Below, piece by piece: positions 1 through 7,909 of a stretch of 25,237 bases of DNA (the stretch's first letter is position 1; every line of letters begins with the position of its first letter). The notes under the pieces are model-generated. The model saw only the letters and a list, made by a program, of their open reading frames with translations, was not told where the DNA came from and made no database searches. Made by a program: the position numbers and the translations under genes. This stretch comes from Flavobacterium sp. (lineage in GTDB: Bacteria; Bacteroidota; Bacteroidia; Flavobacteriales; Flavobacteriaceae): contig JAUXNR010000310.1 in assembly GCA_030682755.1 (NCBI GenBank), positions 1 through 25,237 of the forward strand, in the 5' to 3' direction.

Positions 1-1094
1 AAACATACAAAGGCTTGCCGGGTTTGTTAGCAGATAGTTTGCCGGACAAATTTGGAAATCAGGTTATTGATGCTTGGTTGGCTCAACAAGGTAGAACTTC
101 TCAAAGTTTTAATCCGGTTGATCGCCTTTGTTATATTGGCAAACGAGGTATGGGAGCTTTGGAATTTGAACCGGAATCGGGTCAGCAAGTGATTCCTTCC
201 AACAGTTTAGAAATTGAAGCTTTAGTTGAATTTGCAAAAGAGGTTTTGGCTGAAAGAGCTTCGTTTAAAACCAATCTGCAATCCGAACAAGGTTTTTCAG
301 ATATTTTACAAGTAGGAAGTTCTGCCGGTGGAGCACGTGCCAAAGCCATTGTTGCTTATAATCAGAAAACTGGTGAAATTCGTTCGGGACAAATTGATGG
401 TTTGGAAGGTTTTGAGTATTGGTTAATTAAATTTGATGGCGTGACCAATCATCAATTGGGTGATCCAAAAGGTTATGGGAATATTGAATATGCTTATTAT
501 TTGATGGCAACATCTGCGGGTATCAACATGATGGAAAGCGAATTGAAAACTGAAAATCAACGAGCTCATTTTATGACGAAGCGTTTTGATCGTCAAAACA
601 ATAAAAAAATTCACATGCAAACCTTGTGTGGTTTGGCTCATTTTGATTATAACATGCCCGGCTCGTATTCGTATGAACAAGCTTTTATGGTGATGCGACA
701 AATGCTATTGCCTTATCCTGATATGGAAGAATTATATAGAAGAATGATTTTTAATGTCATGGCCAGAAACCAAGATGATCATACTAAAAACATTTCTTTT
801 TTGATGAATTCAGATGGAAAATGGTCACTTTCTCCGGCTTATGATGTGACATTTGCTTTCAATCCTTCTAATTTTTGGTTGAAAGCTCATCAAATGACTG
901 TTAATGGAAAGAAGGAAAATATTGTGTTGAATGATGTTTTGTCTTTAGCGAAAAACGTCAACATCAAAAAACCTCTACAAATTATTGAAGAATGTCGAGA
1001 AGCGATTTTAAAATGGGATGAATTTGCCGAAAAAGCATTTATTCCATCAACACAACAAAAAGAAATAAAAAGTTTATTTAGTTTGTTAATGTAA
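1..1094 (+). CDS. hipA: HipA-family Ser/Thr kinase toxin, 5' end cut by window
   Basis: Partial gene: the reading frame is open at the left edge (first full codon at position 3), so the true start lies upstream. About 363 residues are visible; full HipA proteins have roughly 400-440. What is seen: the end of the N-terminal subdomain (GLPGLLADSLPDKFG), a Gly-rich phosphate-binding and autophosphorylation loop (VGSSAGGARAKA), the strand EYWLIKFDG, the catalytic loop RNQDDHTKNISF (catalytic Asp at about visible residue 259) and the metal-binding LSPAYDV motif. HipA kinases phosphorylate targets such as glutamyl-tRNA synthetase in E. coli and cause growth arrest, usually neutralised by a HipB DNA-binding antitoxin encoded upstream. 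That partner would lie outside this window. Catalytic residues look intact, so this is probably an active kinase. The target is unknown. Family assignment is firm; the toxin role is inferred from the family. Confidence 0.9.
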   Translation, partial: TYKGLPGLLADSLPDKFGNQVIDAWLAQQGRTSQSFNPVDRLCYIGKRGMGALEFEPESGQQVIPSNSLEIEALVEFAKEVLAERASFKTNLQSEQGFSDILQVGSSAGGARAKAIVAYNQKTGEIRSGQIDGLEGFEYWLIKFDGVTNHQLGDPKGYGNIEYAYYLMATSAGINMMESELKTENQRAHFMTKRFDRQNNKKIHMQTLCGLAHFDYNMPGSYSYEQAFMVMRQMLLPYPDMEELYRRMIFNVMARNQDDHTKNISFLMNSDGKWSLSPAYDVTFAFNPSNFWLKAHQMTVNGKKENIVLNDVLSLAKNVNIKKPLQIIEECREAILKWDEFAEKAFIPSTQQKEIKSLFSLLM

Positions 1095-1100
1095 CTTTAT

Positions 1101-1142
1101 TGTTTCATTAATATCAAAAATAAGCCATAATGAAACATTTTT
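1101..1142 (+). terminator. Stem-loop terminator after hipA
   Basis: A perfect 10-bp inverted repeat (TGTTTCATTA at 1101-1110 and TAATGAAACA at 1128-1137) with a 17-nt loop is followed by five Ts. It starts 6 nt after the hipA stop and lies between two converging genes. The stem is AT-rich, so terminator strength is uncertain. The 3' arm overlaps a direct repeat of TGAAACATTT (1131-1140 and 1142-1151). Confidence 0.5.
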
Positions 1143-1150
1143 GAAACATT

Positions 1151-1828
1151 TTATTTTGAAGATTTTCCGCCAACCACCACCACAATTTCCCCTTTGGCAG
1201 GTTTAGCTTCAAAATGTTTTAAAACTTCGGATGCAGTTCCGCGAACGGTTTCTTCGTGCAATTTTGATAATTCTCTGGAAACAGAAACTGTTCTTTCAGC
1301 TCCAAAATATTGCACAAATTCGGCTAAGGTTTTGTTTAATTTGTGTGGCGAAACATAAAAAATCATCGTTCTGACTTCTTCGGCCAAAGCAAGAAAACGA
1401 GTTTGTCTTCCTTTTTTATCGGGTAAAAAACCTTCAAATACAAATTTATCATTCGGCAATCCGCTGTTTACTAAAGCAGGAACAAACGCGGTAGCTCCGG
1501 GTAAACATTCTACTTCAATGTTGTTTTCGACACAAGCTCGGGTTAATAAAAACCCTGGATCAGAAATGGCCGGTGTCCCTGCATCTGAAATCAAGGCTAT
1601 GGTCTCTCCGGCTTGCAAACGTTTGATTAAACCTTCCACCGTTTTGTGTTCGTTATGCATGTGGTGACTTTGCATGTGCGTTCCAATCTCGAAATGTTTC
1701 AATAATTTTCCACTGTTTCGAGTGTCTTCGGCTAAGATGCAATCTACTTCTTTGAGCACTTTAATGGCTCTAAAAGTCATGTCTTCCAGGTTTCCAATTG
1801 GTGTAGGAACTATAAAGAGTTTCCCCAT
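1151..1828 (-). CDS. rsmI: 16S rRNA (cytidine(1402)-2'-O)-methyltransferase RsmI
   Basis: 225 aa. RsmI methylates the ribose 2'-O of C1402 in the decoding centre of 16S rRNA using S-adenosylmethionine. The tetrapyrrole-methylase fold signatures are clear: N-terminal LFIVPTPIGNLEDMTFRAI (residues 4-22), AEDTRNSGKLLKHF (about 34-47), the SAM-binding segment ISDAGTPAISDPG (about 80-92), ECLPGATAFVPALVNSGLP (about 106-124) and the C-terminal KGEIVVVVGG. It lacks the extra C-terminal domain found in longer proteobacterial RsmI, which I take as normal for this phylum. Its ATG abuts the TAA of the upstream Glu-rich gene with no gap (TAAATG), so the two are almost certainly co-transcribed and translationally coupled. 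Confidence 0.95.
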   Translation of the reverse strand: MGKLFIVPTPIGNLEDMTFRAIKVLKEVDCILAEDTRNSGKLLKHFEIGTHMQSHHMHNEHKTVEGLIKRLQAGETIALISDAGTPAISDPGFLLTRACVENNIEVECLPGATAFVPALVNSGLPNDKFVFEGFLPDKKGRQTRFLALAEEVRTMIFYVSPHKLNKTLAEFVQYFGAERTVSVSRELSKLHEETVRGTASEVLKHFEAKPAKGEIVVVVGGKSSK

Positions 1829-2806
1829 TTATGCAAATTTTTTCTCAACCAAATTCATAAATCGAACGCCGTAATCTTCTTTGCCTTCCCAATTATTATA
1901 ATCGGGTTTTACCATATCATCAACAAAATTTTGAGCTTCTTCAAAGGTGTCAAAAGTATTTAGTTGCGAAATAACACGATTAAAATCTTCATTACTTCCT
2001 CCAAACAAATGTTTGACAAATGCAATTCTGTCGTTCAATCCAATGTTGATTCCTTTTAGCAAAGTGTCATTTAAAGACGATGATTTAGTTTCTGTTTTTT
2101 TTGCAAAAATTTCGGTTTGCGTAATTTCAATTTTGGTTTCTGTAACAGAATCATTTTCTACTTTTTCAAAAACAATTTCTGAACTTTTTGAAACTTCTTC
2201 AGTAATGGTGTCTCTTTTTACAAATTCAGGTTCTGTGTAATTTTCATTTAAAAAATCCTCCAAAGAAGTTTGCTTGATTTCAGGTTTGGTGATTTCAGAT
2301 TTAATTTCTTCCTCTTCCTCCTCATCCATACTTAATTCAAAACTTGGACTAAAAAGAGAATCACTTTTTATAACTTCTTCCTCTTCTTCAATTTCTTCTT
2401 TAATATTCTCAACTTCTGCCTCAGTTTCTGTTTCTTCTTCAGAAGTCTCAGTTGCCAATTTATCTTCTTTAACCGCTTCAATAACGGCCAATAATTCCTC
2501 TTCAGAAGTAGTAGCTTCAGGTGCTTCGGCTTTGTTTTCAATCACTTCTTCTTCAGCTGAAGGAACTTCGGTTGTCACTGTTTTTTCAGTTTCCGTAAAT
2601 GAAAAAGAAGCTAACTTTTCTTCAAGTTTTTCAAGAGGAAGTTCTTCCTGCAATACGTTGATGTTTTCTTCATAAAATCGCAGTATGGATAATTTTTCAT
2701 AAAGCTTGTGAGCTTCTTGCTGTAGTTGAATTACATCTTCTTTTCCTTTAAGTTTCAAAACACGATGTGCAATACTTAATAATTCGGCTTCTAACTTTTT
2801 CTTCAT
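1829..2806 (-). CDS. Glu-rich protein of unknown function, cotranscribed with rsmI
   Basis: 325 aa, cytoplasmic by appearance (no signal peptide or membrane segment). It has three visible parts: an N-terminal basic/helical part (about 1-60, containing KKKLEAELLSIAHRVLKLKG), a long acidic low-complexity middle (about 70-205, dominated by Glu with Thr, Ser, Lys and Val), and a compact C-terminal segment (about 250-325) of ordinary composition ending RFMNLVEKKFA. The C-terminal part (GINIGLNDRIAFVKHLF, then FNRVISQLNTFDTFEEAQNFV) looks like a folded helical domain and is what I would expect to be conserved in Flavobacteriia. Runs of GAA/GAG codons suggest the middle expands and contracts. I do not recognise a function. 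Coupling to rsmI hints at a translation- or ribosome-related context, which is inference only. Confidence 0.8.
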   Translation of the reverse strand: MKKKLEAELLSIAHRVLKLKGKEDVIQLQQEAHKLYEKLSILRFYEENINVLQEELPLEKLEEKLASFSFTETEKTVTTEVPSAEEEVIENKAEAPEATTSEEELLAVIEAVKEDKLATETSEEETETEAEVENIKEEIEEEEEVIKSDSLFSPSFELSMDEEEEEEIKSEITKPEIKQTSLEDFLNENYTEPEFVKRDTITEEVSKSSEIVFEKVENDSVTETKIEITQTEIFAKKTETKSSSLNDTLLKGINIGLNDRIAFVKHLFGGSNEDFNRVISQLNTFDTFEEAQNFVDDMVKPDYNNWEGKEDYGVRFMNLVEKKFA

Positions 2807-2871
2807 AACTTTTAGTATTGTAGTAAATAGAGCAATGGATTTTTAATACATTTGTTTCTGAACATAAGTTG

Positions 2872-2888
2872 TAACCTTTCAAAGGTTA
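2872..2888. promoter_or_regulatory. 17-bp perfect inverted repeat in the divergent spacer
   Basis: TAACCTTTCAAAGGTTA: 8-bp perfect arms around a single C. It sits 65 bp upstream of the Glu-rich gene (minus strand) and about 150 bp upstream of tdk (+). The near-zero spacer suits a dimeric DNA-binding protein better than an RNA hairpin. The 228-bp spacer 2807-3034 holds nothing else I can support beyond AT-rich sequence. Confidence 0.35.
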
Positions 2889-3034
2889 ATTGGCTATTGT
2901 TCACGGCTTAAAATTACAATTATATCACATGTCATGGAATAATTTTTTGAATAAAGTTCACAAAGTTATACACATAAGCAATCGGTGATTAATAAGGTAA
3001 GAATTTTTACACCAACTATTAATTTTATTTACTT

Positions 3035-3658
3035 ATGTTTCTCGAAAATACGGTTAATCACAAAGAGCAGTTTGGTTGGATAGAAGTGATTTGTGGTTCA
3101 ATGTTTTCCGGCAAAACCGAAGAACTTATCCGAAGATTGCGTCGTGCTCAATTTGCAAAACAAAAAGTTGAAATCTTTAAACCCGCAATTGACACACGTT
3201 ATCATGACGAAATGGTAGTTTCGCATGACGCGAATGAAATTCGATCTACACCGGTTCCTGCCGCTGCCAATATTAGAATTTTAGCTCAAGGCTGTGATGT
3301 GGTTGGCATTGATGAAGCACAATTTTTTGATGATGAAATTGTGGCTATTTGTAACGATTTGGCCAATTCCGGAATTAGAGTAATTGTGGCCGGATTAGAC
3401 ATGGATTTTAAAGGGAACCCATTTGGACCAATGCCGGCTTTGATGGCTACTGCAGAATATGTTACTAAAGTTCACGCGGTTTGCACCCGAACCGGAAATT
3501 TAGCCAATTACAGTTTCAGAAAATCAAATGATGATAAATTGGTTATGTTAGGAGAAACCGAAGAATACGAACCGTTAAGCAGAGCGGCTTATTATAATGC
3601 CTTGCGTGAACAAACGGAACATAAAAAATCAGAAACAGACAATCAAAACAAACCCTAA
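3035..3658 (+). CDS. tdk: Thymidine kinase (type II TdK)
   Basis: 207 aa. Phosphorylates thymidine to dTMP with ATP in the pyrimidine salvage pathway. Seen: the P-loop [11 protein letters not shown] (residues 21-31, Lys27 and Thr28), the Walker B / catalytic segment GIDEAQFF (91-98, Glu94 as the general base), [15 protein letters not shown] in the middle, and the thymidine-binding lasso region ending [12 protein letters not shown]. Most bacterial TdKs bind a structural zinc with two CxxC pairs. Here only one Cys remains ([10 protein letters not shown]) and the C-terminal pair is replaced by EPLSRAAYY, so the zinc site is lost. The next gene begins 2 nt after the stop, so they form an operon. 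Confidence 0.95.
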   Translation: MFLENTVNHKEQFGWIEVICGSMFSGKTEELIRRLRRAQFAKQKVEIFKPAIDTRYHDEMVVSHDANEIRSTPVPAAANIRILAQGCDVVGIDEAQFFDDEIVAICNDLANSGIRVIVAGLDMDFKGNPFGPMPALMATAEYVTKVHAVCTRTGNLANYSFRKSNDDKLVMLGETEEYEPLSRAAYYNALREQTEHKKSETDNQNKP

Positions 3659-3660
3659 AG

Positions 3661-6105
3661 GTGAGTATCGTTTTAAGTCATATAATAGAACATCTTAATG
3701 CTCAACTTTTGGGCAATAGTCCTGATAACCTCATTAAAAATATTTCAACAGACAGCAGGTCCTTTCAAAACAATGAAAACACCTTGTTTTTCTGTCTGAT
3801 TGGCCCAAATAATAACGGTCATCATTATATTGATGAATTAATTGGTCAAGGCGTTAAAAATTTTGTGGTTTCTGAAGTTCCTGAGGGAAAACCGATTTCC
3901 GTAAATTTTTTGGTTGTTAAAGATACTATTGTTGCATTACAACAATTTGCTGCATATTATAGAAAACAATTTGATTTTCCAGTTATAGGAATTACCGGAA
4001 GTAACGGAAAGACCATCGTTAAAGAATGGCTTAATTTTTTACTGAGTCCTGATTACAATATCATTAGAAGTCCAAAAAGCTTCAATTCACAAGTTGGTGT
4101 GCCGCTTTCCGTGATTGGAATTAACAAACACCATAATTTGGGATTGTTTGAAGCGGGTATTTCAACGGTGAATGAAATGCAACACCTGGAACCGATTATT
4201 CAACCTACAATCGGAATTTTAACCAACATTGGTTCTGCTCATGACGAAGGTTTTGAAAATTTGGGTCAAAAAATCAAAGAAAAATTAAAACTATTCACAA
4301 ATGTTGACGTTTTAATTTACAATAAAAACAAATCTATTGATGCGTTTTTGAATCCGGAAATAAATACATTTTCATGGAGCGAAAATGATAAATCAGCTGA
4401 TGTTTTGGTGCATCACAAAACAACAAACAACCAAACGACACTGAATGTAACCTATCAGGATGTTTGTTTCAAATTTAAAATTCCATTTTCAGACGAAGCC
4501 TCCGTTGAAAACGTCATTCATTGTATGATGGTGTTGTTTTATTTCAAATATGATTTGGATACCATTCAAAACAGATTGGCCATGTTATATCCCATTGAAA
4601 TGCGATTGAAAGTAAAAAAAGGGATAAACAATACCACGCTTATTGATGACAGTTACAGTTCTGATTTTCAATCGTTAAAAATAGCACTTGATTTTTTAGA
4701 AAATCAAAAGCAACATACCAAAAAAACGTTGATATTGTCAGATATTTTTCAAAGCGGTTTGGACGAAGAAGAATTGTATTCTCGGGTATCTCAAATGGTT
4801 TTGTCAAATAAAATCAGTCGTGTGATTGGCATTGGAAACATCATTTCTAAATACAAATCAAAATTTTTAAACGGTATAACTTTTCAAACACAAACATCAT
4901 TTTTAGAAGCTTTTGATTCGTTAAACTTTGGAAATGAAACCATTCTTATCAAAGGAGCCCGAAATTTTCATTTTGAAGAAATAGTATCTTTATTAGAAGA
5001 GAAAACACATGAAACGGTTCTTGAAATTAATTTGAATGCCATAACGCATAATTTAAATTTTTATAAAGCCAAACTCAAACCGGAAACCAAAATTATGGTG
5101 ATGGTAAAAGCCTTCGGATATGGAAATGGCGGGTTTGAAATTGCAAAACTGCTGGAATATCATAAAGTAGATTACCTTGGTGTTGCTTTTGCTGATGAAG
5201 GAATTGCTCTGAAAAGTAATGGCATTCAGTTGCCAATTATGGTTTTAAATCCGGAAACAACCAGTTTTGATGCAATTATTCAGCACCAATTGGAACCGGA
5301 AATTTATAGCTTACGCGGACTCAATTCTTTTTTAAAAATTGCGAAACAAAAATTCTTAAAAGACTTTCCTATTCACATAAAGTTTGATACAGGAATGCAT
5401 CGTTTGGGGTTTGAAGAAGAACATTTAGAAGAGTTAATCACAATCTTAAAATCCACAAAAACCGTAAAAGTCAAAAGTATTTTGTCTCATATGGCAACAA
5501 GTGATGATCTTCAACATAATGAGTTTGGGCTTTTGCAAATTGAAAGATTTGAAAAACTATCAAACAGATTAATTGAAGAATTAGATTATAAACCAATTTG
5601 TCATTTATTGAATACCTCTGGAATTTCTAATTTTCCTCAAGCTCAAATGGATATGGTGCGACTTGGAATTGGTTTATATGGCATTTCTAACGACACTTCA
5701 GAGCAGAAATATTTAGAAACTGTTGGTACATTAAAATCTATAATTTCTCAAATCAGAACCATTCAAAAAGGGGAAAGTGTGGGTTATGGACGAAGATTTA
5801 TGGCAACACACGAAACAAAAATTGCCACCATCCCAATAGGCTATGCTGACGGAATAAGAAGAAGTTGGGGCAACGGCATTGGCTATGTAACCATAAACAA
5901 TCAAAAAGCAACAATTGTGGGAAGCGTTTGCATGGACATGTTAATGGTTGATGTAACCTCAATTCCTTGTGTAGAAGGAAATCAAGTAATCATTTTAGGC
6001 GAAAACCCTTCTGTAAATTTCATGGCCGAAAAACTAAATACCATTCCTTATGAAATCCTTACCGGAATTTCGCAAAGGGTAAAAAGAATATTTTATCGGG
6101 AATAG
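3661..6105 (+). CDS. Bifunctional MurF ligase / alanine racemase fusion
   Basis: 814 aa, GTG start 2 nt after the tdk stop. Residues about 1-440 are UDP-N-acetylmuramoyl-tripeptide:D-Ala-D-Ala ligase (MurF), which adds the last dipeptide to the cytoplasmic peptidoglycan precursor: STDSRSF near 30, the ATP loop GITGSNGKT (110-118, Lys117), NIGSAHDEGFENLGQKIKEK (about 189-208) and the C-terminal RMKLK-type motif EMRLKVKKG. Residues about 450-814 are a PLP alanine racemase that makes D-Ala: VLEINLNAITHNL, PLP lysine Lys483 in MVKAFGYGNG, FDTGMHRLGF, SVGYGRRF with catalytic Tyr709, IGYADG and VGSVCMDMLMVDV. Joining the D-Ala producer to the D-Ala-D-Ala user in one chain is a recognised Bacteroidetes arrangement. 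Both active sites look complete. Confidence 0.95.
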   Translation: MSIVLSHIIEHLNAQLLGNSPDNLIKNISTDSRSFQNNENTLFFCLIGPNNNGHHYIDELIGQGVKNFVVSEVPEGKPISVNFLVVKDTIVALQQFAAYYRKQFDFPVIGITGSNGKTIVKEWLNFLLSPDYNIIRSPKSFNSQVGVPLSVIGINKHHNLGLFEAGISTVNEMQHLEPIIQPTIGILTNIGSAHDEGFENLGQKIKEKLKLFTNVDVLIYNKNKSIDAFLNPEINTFSWSENDKSADVLVHHKTTNNQTTLNVTYQDVCFKFKIPFSDEASVENVIHCMMVLFYFKYDLDTIQNRLAMLYPIEMRLKVKKGINNTTLIDDSYSSDFQSLKIALDFLENQKQHTKKTLILSDIFQSGLDEEELYSRVSQMVLSNKISRVIGIGNIISKYKSKFLNGITFQTQTSFLEAFDSLNFGNETILIKGARNFHFEEIVSLLEEKTHETVLEINLNAITHNLNFYKAKLKPETKIMVMVKAFGYGNGGFEIAKLLEYHKVDYLGVAFADEGIALKSNGIQLPIMVLNPETTSFDAIIQHQLEPEIYSLRGLNSFLKIAKQKFLKDFPIHIKFDTGMHRLGFEEEHLEELITILKSTKTVKVKSILSHMATSDDLQHNEFGLLQIERFEKLSNRLIEELDYKPICHLLNTSGISNFPQAQMDMVRLGIGLYGISNDTSEQKYLETVGTLKSIISQIRTIQKGESVGYGRRFMATHETKIATIPIGYADGIRRSWGNGIGYVTINNQKATIVGSVCMDMLMVDVTSIPCVEGNQVIILGENPSVNFMAEKLNTIPYEILTGISQRVKRIFYRE

Positions 6106-6112
6106 TTTTTTG

Positions 6113-6142
6113 TTGGAGATGTTAAAATTTTAACTAACTTCG
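6113..6142 (+). promoter_or_regulatory. Candidate mscL promoter with palindromic spacer
   Basis: TTG at 6113-6115 and TAACTTCG at 6135-6142 (one mismatch to TAnnTTTG), spaced 19 bp, lie 30 bp before the mscL ATG. The spacer contains a perfect 14-bp palindrome GTTAAAATTTTAAC (6121-6134), placed where a repressor would block RNA polymerase. The match is imperfect and the palindrome is AT-rich, so this is tentative. Confidence 0.35.
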
Positions 6143-6171
6143 TTTCTCTAACCTTATTAAAAATAGTAATT

Positions 6172-6579
6172 ATGTTAAAAGAGTTTAAGAATTTTATCAT
6201 GACCGGCAACGTAATTGAATTTGCTGTTGCTGTAATTATGGCCGGTGCCGTTGGCGGGGTTGTAAACGGATTTGTGAATGACATTGTGATGCCTTTCGTG
6301 GGATATTTTACCGGTGGCGTTGATTTTGCTGACAAGAAAATTATTTTAACTGAAGCTGTTGCCGCATCTGAAGGTGCAGCCGAAGTTGCAGAAGTTGCCA
6401 TTCGTTGGGGAGCTTGGGTAAACACTTTAGTGAATCTTGTTATTGTTGGCTTCATCATGTTTTTGATTATCAAGTCCTATAACAAAATGAGAAAACCAAA
6501 AGAAGAAGCTCCTGCTGCTCCTGCCGGACCAACACAAGAAGAATTATTAGCCGAAATCAGAGATTTATTGAAAAAATAG
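6172..6579 (+). CDS. mscL: Large-conductance mechanosensitive channel MscL
   Basis: 135 aa, inner membrane. MscL is a homopentameric channel that opens under membrane tension and releases solutes during hypo-osmotic shock. Seen: the N-terminal amphipathic helix MLKEFKNFIMTGNVIEFAVAV (about 1-21), pore-lining TM1 with the Gly/Ala-rich run VIMAGAVGGVVNGFVNDIVMPFVG (about 21-44), a periplasmic loop rich in Ala/Glu (about 60-85), TM2 WVNTLVNLVIVGFIMFLIIKSYNKM (about 83-107), and the C-terminal cytoplasmic helix EELLAEIRDLLKK. Size and order are normal for the family. It is followed by a strong terminator and probably has its own promoter. Confidence 0.95.
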   Translation: MLKEFKNFIMTGNVIEFAVAVIMAGAVGGVVNGFVNDIVMPFVGYFTGGVDFADKKIILTEAVAASEGAAEVAEVAIRWGAWVNTLVNLVIVGFIMFLIIKSYNKMRKPKEEAPAAPAGPTQEELLAEIRDLLKK

Positions 6580-6609
6580 ACGTTCCGCTACATTATATAT
6601 TCTAACCAA

Positions 6610-6637
6610 ACCCCTTGCTGAAAACAAGGGGTATTTT
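6610..6637 (+). terminator. Rho-independent terminator after mscL
   Basis: Stem of 8 bp (ACCCCTTG at 6610-6617 with CAAGGGGT at 6625-6632), 7-nt loop, then ATTTTT. It is GC-rich against an AT-rich background and lies 30 nt after the mscL stop. Confidence 0.85.
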
Positions 6638-6681
6638 TATATATTGTTATAAATTAAACAAAATGTTATATTTTGTTAAAG

Positions 6682-6714
6682 TTGTTTTTTTCATAATTTA
6701 TTTCTATACTTTTG
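6682..6714 (+). promoter_or_regulatory. Promoter of asd (Bacteroidetes type)
   Basis: A perfect -7 element TACTTTTG (6707-6714) with a TTG -33 element (6682-6684), spaced 22 bp. This fits the TTG / TAnnTTTG consensus of the Bacteroidetes primary sigma factor. Transcription should start near 6720, giving a leader of about 25 nt before the asd ATG at 6744. Confidence 0.7.
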
Positions 6715-6743
6715 CGTCAAATTAAACCTTTATAAATTTAAAT

Positions 6744-7733
6744 ATGAGAGTTGCAGTTGTAGGTGCTACCGGAATGGTAGGTGAAGTCATGCTTCAAGTT
6801 TTAGCGGAAAGAAATTTTCCCATTTCAGAATTAATTCCTGTTGCCTCTGAGAAATCAGTAGGAAAAGAAATTGAATTTAAGGGTAAAAAATATAAGGTAG
6901 TTGGTTTGCAAACCGCTGTTGAAATGCGTCCGGATATTGCCTTGTTTTCAGCAGGTGGAGAAACTTCCTTAGCTTGGGCTCCCAAATTTGCAGAAGCCGG
7001 AACAACGGTAATCGACAATTCTTCTGCTTGGAGAATGGATCCAACCAAAAAATTAGTGGTTCCTGAAATCAATGCTTCAGAATTAACCAAAGACGATAAA
7101 ATCATTGCTAATCCGAACTGTTCTACGATTCAAATGGTGATGGTTTTAAATCCATTACACAAAAAATATAACGTAAAACGAGTGATTGTTTCTACGTATC
7201 AATCCATTACAGGAACGGGTGTAAAAGCGGTGCAACAATTGGAAAATGAATACAATAATGTAAAAGGAGAAATGGCGTATCCCTATCCAATTCACAGAAA
7301 TGCCATCCCGCAATGTGATGTGTTTGAAGAAAACGGCTACACCAAAGAAGAAATGAAATTGGTTCGTGAAACCCAAAAAATTATGGGCGACAGAAGCATT
7401 GCCGTGACAGCAACCGCCATCCGAATTCCGGTAGTTGGTGGTCACAGTGAAGCAGTAAATGTTGAATTTTCGAATGATTTTGATGTGAATGAAGTTCGTT
7501 CACTTTTGCACAACACAGCCGGAGTTACCGTTCAAGATAATTTAGACACCAAAACCTATCCAATGCCGATTTATGCTGAAGGAAAAGATGATGTTTTTGT
7601 GGGTAGAATTCGCCGTGATGAAAGCCAACCAAACACTTTAAACATGTGGATTGTGGCGGATAATTTACGAAAAGGTGCAGCAACCAATACGGTGCAAATT
7701 GCGGAGTATTTGGTTGAGAATAATTTGGTTTAA
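6744..7733 (+). CDS. asd: Aspartate-semialdehyde dehydrogenase
   Basis: 329 aa. Reduces aspartyl-4-phosphate to aspartate-4-semialdehyde with NADPH, the second step of the Lys/Thr/Met/diaminopimelate pathway. Seen: the Rossmann loop VVGATGMVGEVML (about 5-17), DNSSAWRMD (about 93-101), the active-site NPNCSTIQMV with nucleophile Cys126, STYQSITGTGVKAVQQLE (about 151-168) and the C-terminal RIPVVGGHSEAVNVEF with the catalytic His. Length is normal. It has its own promoter and terminator, so it is probably monocistronic. The aspartate kinase gene that supplies its substrate lies at 24919-23666 on the other strand. Confidence 0.96.
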   Translation: MRVAVVGATGMVGEVMLQVLAERNFPISELIPVASEKSVGKEIEFKGKKYKVVGLQTAVEMRPDIALFSAGGETSLAWAPKFAEAGTTVIDNSSAWRMDPTKKLVVPEINASELTKDDKIIANPNCSTIQMVMVLNPLHKKYNVKRVIVSTYQSITGTGVKAVQQLENEYNNVKGEMAYPYPIHRNAIPQCDVFEENGYTKEEMKLVRETQKIMGDRSIAVTATAIRIPVVGGHSEAVNVEFSNDFDVNEVRSLLHNTAGVTVQDNLDTKTYPMPIYAEGKDDVFVGRIRRDESQPNTLNMWIVADNLRKGAATNTVQIAEYLVENNLV

Positions 7734-7753
7734 AATTATATTATCATAGTTAG

Positions 7754-7780
7754 AAGCTCCTTTTTTAGGGGCTTTTTTTG
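7754..7780 (+). terminator. Rho-independent terminator after asd
   Basis: A 7-bp stem AAGCTCC (7754-7760) / GGGGCTT (7768-7774) with one G-U pair and a 7-nt loop, followed by a T run to 7779. It lies about 20 nt after the asd stop. Confidence 0.8.
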
Positions 7781-7829
7781 TTTGTTGCTTTCAAAGAATT
7801 CTTGATATTATTAAGATGTTGTGGAATTT

Positions 7830-7857
7830 TTGTTATTTTTATTCAAATTTATGTTTC
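7830..7857 (+). promoter_or_regulatory. Possible promoter of the orphan membrane protein
   Basis: TTG at 7830-7832 and TATGTTTC at 7850-7857 (last base off TAnnTTTG), spaced 17 bp. If used, transcription starts near 7863 and supports the ATG at 7910 rather than an upstream TTG. It is weak, because such matches are common in AT-rich DNA. Confidence 0.25.
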
Positions 7858-7909
7858 GCGAATTTGGAAGAATTTGCTAAGTATTGGAGATATAAATATA
7901 ATAGCTAAG

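Noticed and set aside
2274..2675. A 133-aa Ser-rich plus-strand frame
   Set aside because: It is the antisense image of the Glu-rich low-complexity coding region (GAA/GAG read backwards gives Ser/Phe codons).
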